NCBI GenBank assembly: GCA_021731385.1
Contig: JAKFXM010000160.1
Location: 1-9,024 of the forward strand
Reading direction: 5' to 3'
Origin: Methanobacteriota archaeon
Lineage (GTDB): Archaea; Altiarchaeota; Altiarchaeia; IMC4; QMZM01
Length of the DNA: 9,024 nt
Shown here: piece by piece, positions 1 through 7,055 of the stretch
Layout: each line of letters starts with the position of its first letter
Position numbering within the stretch: the stretch's first letter is position 1
Made by a program: the position numbers and the translations under genes
Notes under the pieces: model-generated
Seen by the model: the letters and a program-made list of their open reading frames with translations, nothing else
Database searches by the model: none
What the model was told of the DNA's origin: nothing

Positions 1-1
1 G

Positions 2-328
2 GAGGATAAGCGCAGGGTTGCAGAGAATAATCTCAATATTGCAAATTCCCAGATTTCTGAACTCGTAAGGAAGAATACAAATCTGAAATCCGATATCAAT
101 AGCGCAGATGATAGGATAGGGGATATATCCGGAGGTATAAACAGTATTGACGACAGGATTGATATCGTTTCCAGGGGGGCGCGGGGTTTAGAGGTGATGG
201 AAAACGAAACAGAGAAAAAAAATGATCTGGAAGGTGATATCGACAGACTGGGCAGTGCGGTTAATGATCTGAAAACCAAAATTAACGAACTTGAAAAGAT
301 TATATCACGAATGAAGGGTTATGTCTGA
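2..328 (+). CDS. C-terminal part of a coiled-coil protein (5' end outside window)
   Basis: A frame open from base 2 encodes 108 residues and stops at TGA 326-328; the start lies left of the window. The visible part is hydrophilic and rich in Asn, Asp, Glu, Lys and Ile with heptad-like spacing (for example NDLKTKINELEKIISRM near the end), so it very probably forms a long coiled coil. There are no membrane segments or catalytic motifs. Only 9 bp separate its stop from the next gene, so it probably belongs to the same transcript as the membrane protein and the MoxR ATPase. A structural or scaffolding role beside the MoxR complex is possible, but this is inference. The family is not recognised. 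Confidence 0.75.
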   Translation, partial: EDKRRVAENNLNIANSQISELVRKNTNLKSDINSADDRIGDISGGINSIDDRIDIVSRGARGLEVMENETEKKNDLEGDIDRLGSAVNDLKTKINELEKIISRMKGYV

Positions 329-337
329 CAAAGCGAA

Positions 338-1249
338 ATGAACGATAATCTAATGGCAAGATTCAGGGAACTTAACGGACTATCTAAAAAAATGAGGGTG
401 CTGGACATTCTGATAAATTCTACCATAATCTTTCTCACAGGTACGGTAATTATGCAATTCCTTGCCATCCCCATATTTTATGCCATTCTGCCGGTTTTTG
501 CATATATTGTTTTTTCAATCAGGGATATAAACCGTTGTTGCATTACCCTGGATAAAATATCAGAGAAATACCCAGAAATCGAAGAGCAAATAAAGACGGC
601 ATATGACAACAAAGATGGGGGGGATATAATTGTTAGAGGTCTTATTCGGGATGTTTCAAGAGACATGGATAATTTCCGGTATTCATCATTTTTTGAAACC
701 GGCAGGATGACAATAAGAATCCTGGCAGTAATATTTCTTGCATTTGTCTTATTATCTATAAATTTCATAAATTTTCCTGATACAAATTCCATTCTGTACA
801 GAAATTGGAATTTTCTCGTCAACATGGGGGATTTAAACCTGGCAGTTGGTGACAAAGATTCACGGGGTGGAGACCAGTGGCAGATTGGGAATTATACTGC
901 GCCGAAGGAGAAGGAAAAGTTAGGCAGTGAGAGCGGGGGTAAACAACCAGGAGTAAGTCAGGGTCCAGAACCGGGACGTGGGGGTGGTGTTGGGGGAGAA
1001 CCGAACAGGGAAATTTATGGTGCTCCTTCATCCGCAAAGATAGAGGGTAATGACATAAAAATGGAAATGCATCCTGAATTCGGCGGAGAAATCAGGATAA
1101 GGGATACAAGTCAGGGAACAAATCCTGATGAGTTTTCAATATCCTCAATAGAATCAGCAAAGACGCCGGAGCAGGAACCTGTCGAATATCATGAGATTAT
1201 TAAAAGATATTTTGAGAAACTTGTAGAAGGGGATAGCAGCAACGGGTAA
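338..1249 (+). CDS. Membrane protein of a MoxR operon, three predicted TM segments
   Basis: This 303-residue protein has two adjacent hydrophobic segments (about 21-42 and 43-62), a cytoplasmic-looking helical stretch (about 63-120, with PEIEEQIKTAYDN and a following VSRDM..F..SSF pattern), a third hydrophobic segment (about 126-147), then a polar tail. The tail contains a Gly/Pro/Glu-rich low-complexity linker (about 175-225) and ends in PVEYHEIIKRYFEKL. A Y.E.I..YF tail of this kind recurs in membrane proteins of MoxR clusters. The helix-TM arrangement vaguely recalls the DUF7502 proteins beside MoxR genes in haloarchaea; that match is from memory and weak. It lies 11 bp upstream of the MoxR gene and is probably its membrane partner. 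No Shine-Dalgarno site is visible. ATG 353 is an alternative in-frame start. Confidence 0.8.
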   Translation: MNDNLMARFRELNGLSKKMRVLDILINSTIIFLTGTVIMQFLAIPIFYAILPVFAYIVFSIRDINRCCITLDKISEKYPEIEEQIKTAYDNKDGGDIIVRGLIRDVSRDMDNFRYSSFFETGRMTIRILAVIFLAFVLLSINFINFPDTNSILYRNWNFLVNMGDLNLAVGDKDSRGGDQWQIGNYTAPKEKEKLGSESGGKQPGVSQGPEPGRGGGVGGEPNREIYGAPSSAKIEGNDIKMEMHPEFGGEIRIRDTSQGTNPDEFSISSIESAKTPEQEPVEYHEIIKRYFEKLVEGDSSNG

Positions 1250-1260
1250 AAACAACAAAA

Positions 1261-2322
1261 ATGACAGTAGGCAGTAGTATTTGGGACAGGACACAAAGGG
1301 GATCAGATGCTGACAGGATGGAATCCGCTGAAAAGTCGGATATACGAAAATCAGAGGTAACTGATGAGATCTATCACAACATGAAAAAAGTCTATAGCCG
1401 GATTTTATCGGAAATGGGGCAGGTGGTAGCCGGCCAAGACACCGTAATTGAACAGATTCTTACCTCAATATTCACAAAAAATCATGCGCTTTTAGAGGGA
1501 TTTCCCGGTCTGGGAAAGACGCTTATAGTAAGTACCCTTGCCCAGCTAATGGATTTGAAATTCAAAAGAATTCAATGTACCCCAGATCTTATGCCTTCAG
1601 ACATTACGGGAACATATATAATTGAGGAAGATAACACTAGGAGGAAAACCTTCAGATTTGAGATGGGGCCGGTATTTACAAACATCCTTCTGACTGATGA
1701 GATAAACAGGGCAACCCCCAAGACCCAGTCAGCGCTTCTTGAGGCAATGCAGGAAAGACAGGTAACAGTCGGCAATATGACATATCCGCTCGAGAGGCCG
1801 TTTTTTGTACTTGCAACGCAGAATCCGATAGAAATGGAGGGTACTTATCCGCTACCTGAGGCTCAGATGGACAGATTTCTCCTGAAGATCCTCGTAGATT
1901 ATCCAAAAAGCGATGAAGAATTGAGAATAGTTGATCTGTATACGGGAGAAAAAATGCCGGCGGTTAATAAAATCCTAAGCAAAAACAACCTTCTTGCAAT
2001 ACAGGATCTGACAAGAAAGATGCCGATTGCGAATGAAATAAAGGATTATGCTATAAAGATAGTGACTGCAACACGCCCTAAAAACAATGGCATAGCAAAA
2101 CAATTCCTCGATTACGGCGCTTCTCCAAGGGCATCCATTGGTCTGGTTTTGGCTGCAAAGGCGAGGGCATTAATCAACGGCAGAAATTATGTAAGCAGAG
2201 AAGATATCAAAGAAATGGCATTTCCGGTCCTGAGACATAGACTCATATTGAATTTCGAATCTGAGAGAAAATGGGTTACGGCAGACGAAATAATAGAGAA
2301 GATTCTCAGGGAGATAAAGTAG
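1261..2322 (+). CDS. MoxR-family AAA+ ATPase
   Basis: MoxR ATPases are AAA+ chaperone-like proteins that usually remodel or activate partners such as von Willebrand A or membrane-bound complexes. This 353-residue protein has the full set of motifs: Walker A GFPGLGKT (80-87), Walker B ILLTDEINRA (142-151), sensor 1 ATQNP (185-189), the family segment EGTYPLPEAQMDRF (193-206) with the DRF arginine, and sensor 2 GASPRA (286-291), followed by the C-terminal lid domain. The core begins near residue 38, so the first 35 or so residues are an unusual polar extension. ATG 1318 or ATG 1381 could be the true start, because no ribosome binding site precedes ATG 1261. The family's usual partners (DUF58, vWA proteins) are not in this window. 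The downstream neighbour is an ATP-grasp gene 4 bp away. Confidence 0.96.
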   Translation: MTVGSSIWDRTQRGSDADRMESAEKSDIRKSEVTDEIYHNMKKVYSRILSEMGQVVAGQDTVIEQILTSIFTKNHALLEGFPGLGKTLIVSTLAQLMDLKFKRIQCTPDLMPSDITGTYIIEEDNTRRKTFRFEMGPVFTNILLTDEINRATPKTQSALLEAMQERQVTVGNMTYPLERPFFVLATQNPIEMEGTYPLPEAQMDRFLLKILVDYPKSDEELRIVDLYTGEKMPAVNKILSKNNLLAIQDLTRKMPIANEIKDYAIKIVTATRPKNNGIAKQFLDYGASPRASIGLVLAAKARALINGRNYVSREDIKEMAFPVLRHRLILNFESERKWVTADEIIEKILREIK

Positions 2323-2326
2323 GAGA

Positions 2327-3508
2327 ATGCAAAAAGGCTCTGTTGGGATAGTTGGTCTGAATTCTTGTGCTGTTGCGGAATCTGCCAAAAAAACTGGATT
2401 TAAGGTCTATCTGATAGATTATTTCTCTGACATGGATGCCGGTGCAGATTATCATCTTACACCCCAGAAGAATCCCTTAAAGCCAAATCTATCTGCAGAA
2501 TATTCAGCAGAGAAACTTGCGGAATTTGCAATAGAAAATCTGGGCGGCATTGTTGATAATCTGATACTGACATCGGGAATAGGGTGTAATTCCAAACTTG
2601 TAAAAAAATTAGAAAGGCATTTTGAGATCAGGGGTAATAGTTCAGAAAGAATAAAAAAAGCCAAAGACTGGAAGGGTATAAAGAGAATCCTTGACAGGAT
2701 CGGGATTTCATATCCTGAAACAATAGTCGCAAAATCCGCCAACGGGGTCGAGGATGCAGTATATAAATCCGGTTATCCTGTGGTTGTGAAATCCATGATA
2801 AAGAGTACAGGCATTCTTCCAACGCTTATAAGGAATGAGACTGAAACGAAAAAATTCTGCAGGATAATACAAAAAAAGAAGGCAGACATACTTATCCAGA
2901 AATACATAAGGGGGATTCCAATAAGTGTATCTCTGTTGTCAGATGGTGAAAATACCATGTCACTATCAGTTAACAGGCAACTCATTGGAATAAGGGAATT
3001 CGGCGCATCAAGGGACTTCACATACTGCGGGCATATTGTTCCATTTGGCAATGGGGTTGATAAAGGGATAATTTATAAATCCTCCGAGGAGATTATCTCT
3101 GATCTAAAACTCATAGGGTCAAACGGGATTGATTATGTTCTCTCAGGGGATGGGGGAATATTTTTCATGGAAATAAATCCCCGGTTTCAGGATACCATCA
3201 GTTCTGTTGAGAAATTCTGCAGGATAAATCTTGTTGAAATGCATCTGAAGGCAATTGATGGGATCATTGAATGCCCGGTAAATCAACCAAAGAGGTGCTA
3301 TGGAAAGGGCATAATATTTGCAAAAAAGGATGTAATTGCTTCCGGGCTTGGAAAACTCAGTGGCGTTGCTAATACCCCCCGGGATGGAACATGTATTCTA
3401 AAAGGGGAGCCGGTATGCAGCATTTTTGCAGGGGATAAAGGCAATAAGCAGGTTATGAATAAACTTCTAATGAAAGCACGGAGTATACAGAAGATGAATT
3501 TATTGTAA
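2327..3508 (+). CDS. ATP-grasp domain protein, COG2232-like carboligase
   Basis: This is a 393-residue protein of the ATP-grasp superfamily, whose members couple ATP hydrolysis to joining a carboxylate with an amine or thiol through an acyl-phosphate. The N-terminal preATP-grasp Rossmann segment starts at VGIVGLN (6-12) and runs to VYLIDYFSDMDAGAD. The ATP-binding lysine strand is VVVKS (152-156), the adenine-binding strand is near ILIQKYIRG (188-196), and the metal-binding motif is MEINPRFQDT (281-290). The DYFSDMD and SVNRQLIG segments recall COG2232, an archaeal family related to biotin carboxylase. The family also resembles the tyramine-glutamate ligase MfnD, but the substrate cannot be told here. 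It begins 4 bp after the MoxR stop, so the two are probably co-transcribed and translationally coupled. GGAG at 2322-2325 is too close to the ATG to be a normal ribosome binding site. Confidence 0.9.
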   Translation: MQKGSVGIVGLNSCAVAESAKKTGFKVYLIDYFSDMDAGADYHLTPQKNPLKPNLSAEYSAEKLAEFAIENLGGIVDNLILTSGIGCNSKLVKKLERHFEIRGNSSERIKKAKDWKGIKRILDRIGISYPETIVAKSANGVEDAVYKSGYPVVVKSMIKSTGILPTLIRNETETKKFCRIIQKKKADILIQKYIRGIPISVSLLSDGENTMSLSVNRQLIGIREFGASRDFTYCGHIVPFGNGVDKGIIYKSSEEIISDLKLIGSNGIDYVLSGDGGIFFMEINPRFQDTISSVEKFCRINLVEMHLKAIDGIIECPVNQPKRCYGKGIIFAKKDVIASGLGKLSGVANTPRDGTCILKGEPVCSIFAGDKGNKQVMNKLLMKARSIQKMNLL

Positions 3509-3555
3509 TCTCTTCGCGCATATTGATGATTATAAGTGGAAGAAGGCACGTGGGA

Positions 3556-3573
3556 AAGGTATACTTTATAATT
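3556..3573 (+). promoter_or_regulatory. Possible promoter scar of an ATPase 2-like gene
   Basis: The stretch reads AAGGTATACTTTATAATT. It matches the ATPase 2 promoter (AGGTATA at 5364-5370 followed by ACTTTAT at 5373-5379), except that 3 bases are missing in between. Because the end of a related ATPase gene (relic A) follows about 160 bp downstream on the same strand, this may be the left remnant of that gene. The match is short and A/T-rich, so chance remains possible. Confidence 0.3.
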
Positions 3574-3627
3574 CAAAGACAAAACTTATTCATTATTTTT
3601 CCTCAAGGCAACTTTGAGTCTCGAGTT

Positions 3628-3653
3628 AAAATTTTGTTTTGCAAAATTTTTTC
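3628..3653 (+). terminator. A/T-rich hairpin with T tract, possible terminator of the MoxR/ATP-grasp operon
   Basis: A perfect 9-bp inverted repeat, AAAATTTTG and CAAAATTTT, is separated by 5 bases and followed by two more Ts. A weaker repeat, CTCAA...TTGAG (3602-3618), lies just upstream. It sits about 120 bp after the ATP-grasp stop codon. Archaeal termination depends mainly on T tracts, so the T-rich arms may matter more than the stem. The rest of 3509-3729 holds no convincing gene. Confidence 0.35.
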
Positions 3654-3729
3654 ATCCAAAGTAACAGATTTTGATACCATAGATATAATTAGTATACCGG
3701 GAATATAAAAAGATGTGCCCCGGTTTTCA

Positions 3730-3816
3730 TGAAAATCTTTCAGGGAAAAAATCAAGGAACTGTTGATGCTATTTGACCTGAAGGATATAAAGGGGGCTTT
3801 TTCTTCGCGCCCCTGA
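3730..3816 (+). pseudogene. Relic A: 3' end of a COG1672/DUF234-like ATPase gene
   Basis: One frame reads stop-KSFREKIKE then LLMLFDLKDIKGAFSSRP and TGA (3814-3816). It aligns with the C-terminus of ATPase 2 (KSFKERIKEPG then LLLFDLRDFERTFSPHL-stop), two residues shorter in the middle. No start codon or upstream coding sequence is present, and an in-frame stop at 3730-3732 replaces a codon of the parent. This is therefore the degraded tail of a second copy of the ATPase 2 family. The similarity continues past the stop codon to 3842. It is convergent with ATPase 1. Confidence 0.7.
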
Positions 3817-3842
3817 AATTCTTGAAACCAGATTTCGACAGG
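3730..3842 (+). repeat. Repeat copy A: ATPase 3' end plus conserved post-stop tail
   Basis: This is the diverged direct-repeat partner of 6675-6789. After the stop codon both copies read AATTCTTGAA, then CC, then GATTTCGACAGG. They differ there by one base insertion and one substitution in about 26 positions. The coding portion before the stop is clearly less similar, so the tail is the better conserved part. GAAAT and ATTTC within the tail could pair as a small stem. Confidence 0.7.
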
Positions 3843-3868
3843 TTGAGGCAATGAGGGCACTGGTGAAT

Positions 3869-5131
3869 TCATAAGCGATCTTCTTCAAATTTTTTCAACG
3901 CGAAGTGCCACGCAGGCAAGACGCTCACAGTTTTATCGTCTATGCGCAGCTCGTCGAACCGGTTCTTTGAAATCAGATATCCCTGTCTAACCTTAAACTT
4001 GCCCATAAACTCAGCAAGATTTTTCAGATATTCGTTTTTCATACCTTCACGATATTTTACCTCTACAGGCATTCCATTGAAAATAAAATCAACTTCCTTT
4101 TCCCCTTTCCTCCAGTAAAATTCCGCATCCAGATGGCTCCTTGCAAAACATTCCACCAATTTCGATTCATCAACCTCCTTGAAGATCCCCTGAATAAGCG
4201 AGGGGTGGTAAGGGTAGACTCTTCTTAATTTTCTGGATGCGGAAAGAGCCGAACCTCTGTAATTCCTGACAATCCTGATAATGTAGCCCATCTCAAGGAG
4301 CCTAATGTGCAAAAGCAGATCGTTCTTGCTTTTTTTCAGATCTTTTGACAGCGAATCAGTATTCAGATACATCCCGGGTTCTGAAAGAAATATCTCTGTA
4401 AGCGTTTGCAAAAGATTAATGTCAATGTTCTCGAATGTCAGGGGAAAATCGGAGAACAGTATCTTGTCGAAAACAAGCTCCCTGACATACTCCACAGCCC
4501 TTTCGGGCTCAAAATCAATTATCTCGGGAAATGCCTTTTTAAGGAATATTGGGAAGTTTATCGCGAGTTTATCCTCCCATAATTTTGGGTTTTCCAGTTT
4601 TGCTTTGAATTTTAGTTCAAAAAATTCCTTAAAAGACAGGGGTTTTATTTCGACATAAAATGCCCTTCCTGTCAAATCCCTCCTTGCTTCCTTTTCAATT
4701 CTCAGGCTCGCAGACCCGGAAACAACAAACTTTACATTCGGCAAGGCATCATAGAGAAGTTTTAATTCGCTGTGCCAGTTCTTCAGTTTATAGATTTCGT
4801 CAATAAAAACAAAAATTTTTTCCTTTTCATAGTCCTTTTCGGTTATTTTTGAATATGCGTCCAAAACCTGTTTGATTTCGCCCACTTTTTTGTCAAAGGA
4901 AAAATAGAGCAGATTCAGTGGTTTAGTTCCTTTTTCAAGAAGATGCTGAATCAACTGGTACATCAAGGTACTCTTTCCGACCCTGCGCAAACCGCAAATG
5001 ACCACAATCTGCCTTTTGTCCAATAATCCTATGAGTTTGCCAAAGTATTCCCGCTTATACTCCATCGCAAGGCTGTCTTTTACCCTTCTTTCTCTCCACC
5101 AGTGATTGAGAAACCTTATTACTTCTTCCAT
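3869..5131 (-). CDS. ATPase 1: AAA-type ATPase with DUF4143 PD-(D/E)XK-like domain
   Basis: This 420-residue protein has an N-terminal P-loop ATPase: Walker A GLRRVGKS (47-54), Walker B IFVFIDEIYK (106-115) and sensor VVSGSAS (136-142). A winged-helix-like middle follows at about 235-290. The C-terminal domain carries the PD-(D/E)XK pattern, with Asp348 in EVDF and Glu357-x-Lys359 in PVEVKY, and Glu328 upstream. This is the layout of the AAA_14/DUF4143 family (COG1373), common in archaea and of unproven function; a nuclease activity is predicted from fold only. All key residues look intact. The ATG at 5131 lies almost exactly 26 bp from a TATA box, so the mRNA is probably leaderless. It is divergent from ATPase 2, with repeated ATACGAA half-sites over its promoter. 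It shows no close sequence similarity to ATPase 2 or 3 beyond shared motifs. Confidence 0.93.
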   Translation of the reverse strand: MEEVIRFLNHWWRERRVKDSLAMEYKREYFGKLIGLLDKRQIVVICGLRRVGKSTLMYQLIQHLLEKGTKPLNLLYFSFDKKVGEIKQVLDAYSKITEKDYEKEKIFVFIDEIYKLKNWHSELKLLYDALPNVKFVVSGSASLRIEKEARRDLTGRAFYVEIKPLSFKEFFELKFKAKLENPKLWEDKLAINFPIFLKKAFPEIIDFEPERAVEYVRELVFDKILFSDFPLTFENIDINLLQTLTEIFLSEPGMYLNTDSLSKDLKKSKNDLLLHIRLLEMGYIIRIVRNYRGSALSASRKLRRVYPYHPSLIQGIFKEVDESKLVECFARSHLDAEFYWRKGEKEVDFIFNGMPVEVKYREGMKNEYLKNLAEFMGKFKVRQGYLISKNRFDELRIDDKTVSVLPAWHFALKKFEEDRL

Positions 5132-5187
5132 ATGTATTATTATTGATACGAATATATAAACTTTTCGTATTAAATTTGATACGAATA
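5132..5187 (-). promoter_or_regulatory. ATPase 1 leaderless promoter with iterated ATACGAA operator
   Basis: On the minus strand the TATA box is TTTATATA (5153-5160), centred about 26 bp before the start codon. Around it lie ATACGAA (5146-5152), its inverse TTCGTAT (5164-5170) and ATACGAA again (5179-5185). The 12-base string TTGATACGAATA occurs twice (5143-5154 and 5176-5187), 33 bp apart, which is roughly three helical turns. The sites overlap and flank the TATA box, as expected for repression. Confidence 0.7.
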
Positions 5188-5348
5188 ATTATATTTCTTG
5201 TAGCGACGATGATGCGATGAAGGTACCAGCTTGTAGCTAATATCGTAAGATATATGATTTCCCGTTTTAATTTCGCCTATATTTGATATATATTTTTCCC
5301 CCATATGAATCACCATATCTCTGCCTGAAATTATTCCGGGAAATTACA

Positions 5349-5387
5349 ATATATATACCTCTTAGGTATAATACTTTATGGGTATTT
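5349..5387 (+). promoter_or_regulatory. ATPase 2 promoter with palindromic operator
   Basis: The TATA box TATATATA (5350-5357) predicts a transcript start near 5380, about 8 bases before ATG 5388. A perfect inverted repeat TATACCT-CTT-AGGTATA (5354-5370, 7-bp arms, 3-bp spacer) overlaps the 3' end of the TATA box. A related half-site GGGTAT follows at 5380-5385. Binding there would block the basal transcription machinery. Confidence 0.65.
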
Positions 5388-6764
5388 ATGAAATTCTATG
5401 ACAGGGAAAAGGAACTCGGCATTCTGGAAAACCTGAAAGGCAACTTCAGGATAGCTGTCGTCGGAAGGCGAAGACTTGGCAAAACCCGGCTCATCGAGGA
5501 GTTTTACAAAGACAGGGCAATTACGCTGTTCGTATCTGCAGAAAAAGCCGAGAAGGAGATAGTTGCCGGCTGGATCAAGGAATATGGCAGGATATACATC
5601 CCGCCGGTTGAGACCTTCAAGGATGTGATGGAATATCTCTTTTCAAAGCAGGAAAAAATCGTCTTTATAGACGAACTGCAGAACTCGCTGAAGGTCAATA
5701 AATCCTTTGTGTTCGACCTCCAGAGGCTGATAGACAAACACAAGCCTGCTTTGGTAGTCTCCGGCTCTCTTATATCTGTTATGAAAAAGCTCGTCGAGAA
5801 CTACAAAAACCCGCTTTTCGGAAGGTTCGATGCAATAATAAAGCTAAGGGAGCTTGATTTTCCGACAATTGCAAAAATATGCAAAGACTTAGGGCTTGAT
5901 TTTGAGACCGCGTTCGTACTCTATTCTGTATTCGGGGGGATACCAAAATACTACGAACTAATCGAAAAAATGAAGCGTTTCGAGCGGGACAAATTTATCG
6001 TTGATATGTTTGTCTACTATCCAATGCCGCTTTACGAAGAGGTAAGAACATCGCTTAAAGAGGAGTTTGGAGGGGAGCACAAGATGTATTTCTCAATACT
6101 TTCCGCCATCTCCCAGGGGAACAACACGCTCGGAGAAATAGCCGGATTTGTCGGGCGGGAGCAGACAAAGATAACCAAATACATCAATCTTCTTGGAAGG
6201 GATTTTGAGGTGATAGTGCGAAAAGAGCCGCTCATAGGCAGTGGAAAAAAGGGGATATATGAAATAAACTCCAACATTCTGGAATTCTGGTTCTCGAATG
6301 TCTGGAAATACCAAAACCTGCTCGAAAGGATGGAGGAAAGGCAACTTGCAGATATAGTTTTAAAAAATCGTGAGCAGTACACCGGCAGAATGTTCGAGAA
6401 AATTATAACAGGACTAATAACGCATGGGGTGATTCCTCTTCCGTTTAAATATGATAGAATGGGCAGGCAGTGGGGCAAATTCAAGGGCGAAAAAGGGAAG
6501 AATACATACGAAATCGACATCATTACCCTGAATGAGCAGACAAAGGAAATCCTATTTGCAGAGTGCAAGTGGCAGGATAAAGTTGACGCAAAGAAAGTTC
6601 TGGTAGATCTGAAGGAAAAGGCGAAATTCGTGCAATGGAACAATGATGAAAGAAAAGAATACTACGCAATATTTGCAAAATCCTTCAAAGAGCGGATAAA
6701 AGAGCCGGGCTTGCTTTTGTTCGACCTTAGGGATTTTGAAAGGACTTTTTCTCCGCACCTTTGA
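5388..6764 (+). CDS. ATPase 2: archaeal COG1672-type ATPase with DUF234 PD-(D/E)XK-like domain
   Basis: The preferred start is ATG 5388, giving 458 residues beginning MKFYDREKELGIL, the classic opening of this archaeal family. A longer frame from a TTG at 5283 would translate the promoter and its TATA boxes. Walker A is GRRRLGKT (26-33), Walker B IVFIDELQ (91-98) and the sensor VVSGS (123-127). A winged-helix domain follows at about 232-290. The C-terminal DUF234 region has the PD-(D/E)XK pattern: Glu375 and Asp377 in YEIDII, then Glu392-x-Lys394 in AECKW. The family belongs to the STAND-like MNS ATPases, with predicted DNA binding and nuclease folds but no settled function. The gene has its own promoter, divergent from ATPase 1. 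Its last codons and downstream tail recur in relics A and C. Confidence 0.93.
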   Translation: MKFYDREKELGILENLKGNFRIAVVGRRRLGKTRLIEEFYKDRAITLFVSAEKAEKEIVAGWIKEYGRIYIPPVETFKDVMEYLFSKQEKIVFIDELQNSLKVNKSFVFDLQRLIDKHKPALVVSGSLISVMKKLVENYKNPLFGRFDAIIKLRELDFPTIAKICKDLGLDFETAFVLYSVFGGIPKYYELIEKMKRFERDKFIVDMFVYYPMPLYEEVRTSLKEEFGGEHKMYFSILSAISQGNNTLGEIAGFVGREQTKITKYINLLGRDFEVIVRKEPLIGSGKKGIYEINSNILEFWFSNVWKYQNLLERMEERQLADIVLKNREQYTGRMFEKIITGLITHGVIPLPFKYDRMGRQWGKFKGEKGKNTYEIDIITLNEQTKEILFAECKWQDKVDAKKVLVDLKEKAKFVQWNNDERKEYYAIFAKSFKERIKEPGLLLFDLRDFERTFSPHL

Positions 6765-6789
6765 AATTCTTGAACCGGATTTCGACAGG
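6675..6789 (+). repeat. Repeat copy B: 3' end of ATPase 2 plus conserved post-stop tail
   Basis: This is the intact counterpart of copy A at 3730-3842. It covers the last 29 codons of ATPase 2, the stop codon and about 25 noncoding bases ending GATTTCGACAGG. The last 36 coding bases (6729-6764) also match copy C at 8330-8365 in 32 of 36 positions by eye, but copy C lacks the post-stop tail. Confidence 0.7.
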
Positions 6790-6803
6790 GTATTTCCCGA
6801 CTT

Positions 6804-7055
6804 TTATACAACTTCATAATAGATTGTTCCATTAAGTGCTGGAGGTCCGGCCTTATAACCGGTATAACCGGTACCCTCAGCAACACTCAAAGTTCCAGTA
6901 AAAGTATCGGTTGTATAATAGATCGCGATTCGTCCGCCACCGCCAAGGTTAGCACTGTAGACAAGACTCGCATCTCCACCATTTGCACTAATTAAACCAT
7001 TACCTGCTAATGTTCCAACATTTAAATAAATTGTGCCGCCACTGCCGCCGCCGTC
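6804..7055 (-). pseudogene. 3' fragment of a Gly-rich adhesin-like surface protein
   Basis: On the minus strand a frame runs from about 7055 to TAA 6804-6806. It starts GGGSGGTIYLNVGTLAG, passes through GLISANGGDAS and LGGGGRIAIYY, and ends in ALNGTIYYEVV. GGGSGGTIYL and GGGGRIAIYY are typical of large repetitive beta-helix cell-surface proteins of archaea and bacteria. There is no start codon, and the frame hits a stop at 7068-7070. This is therefore the C-terminal end of a much larger gene whose 5' part is absent. The break lies at the stop codon of ATPase 3, and the fragment is read in the same direction as that gene. Base use (ACT, GGT, TTA) differs from the neighbouring ATPases. Confidence 0.72.

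Noticed and set aside
3523..3708. Possible 61-residue protein MMIISGRRHVGK...
   Set aside because: It has no recognisable motif, runs through the A/T hairpin and has a composition typical of noncoding DNA; the overlapping promoter-like and hairpin signals explain the region better.
3715..3860. GTGCCC and GGGCAC flanking relic A as terminal inverted repeats
   Set aside because: Only 6 bp each, no target duplication and no equivalent around ATPase 2 or relic C; likely chance.
5197..5237. Direct repeat CTTGTAGC twice, 33 bp apart, in the ATPase 1/2 spacer
   Set aside because: It is short and not near a promoter core; no CRISPR-like or iteron pattern emerges from two copies.
5283..5387. N-terminal extension of ATPase 2 from TTG 5283 (35 more residues)
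   Set aside because: It would translate the TATA box and palindromic operator. The family typically begins at MKFYDREKEL (ATG 5388).
6032..6643. 203-residue minus-strand frame opposite ATPase 2
   Set aside because: It is the antisense shadow of a well-supported gene, rich in Ser, Phe and Cys without domain features.
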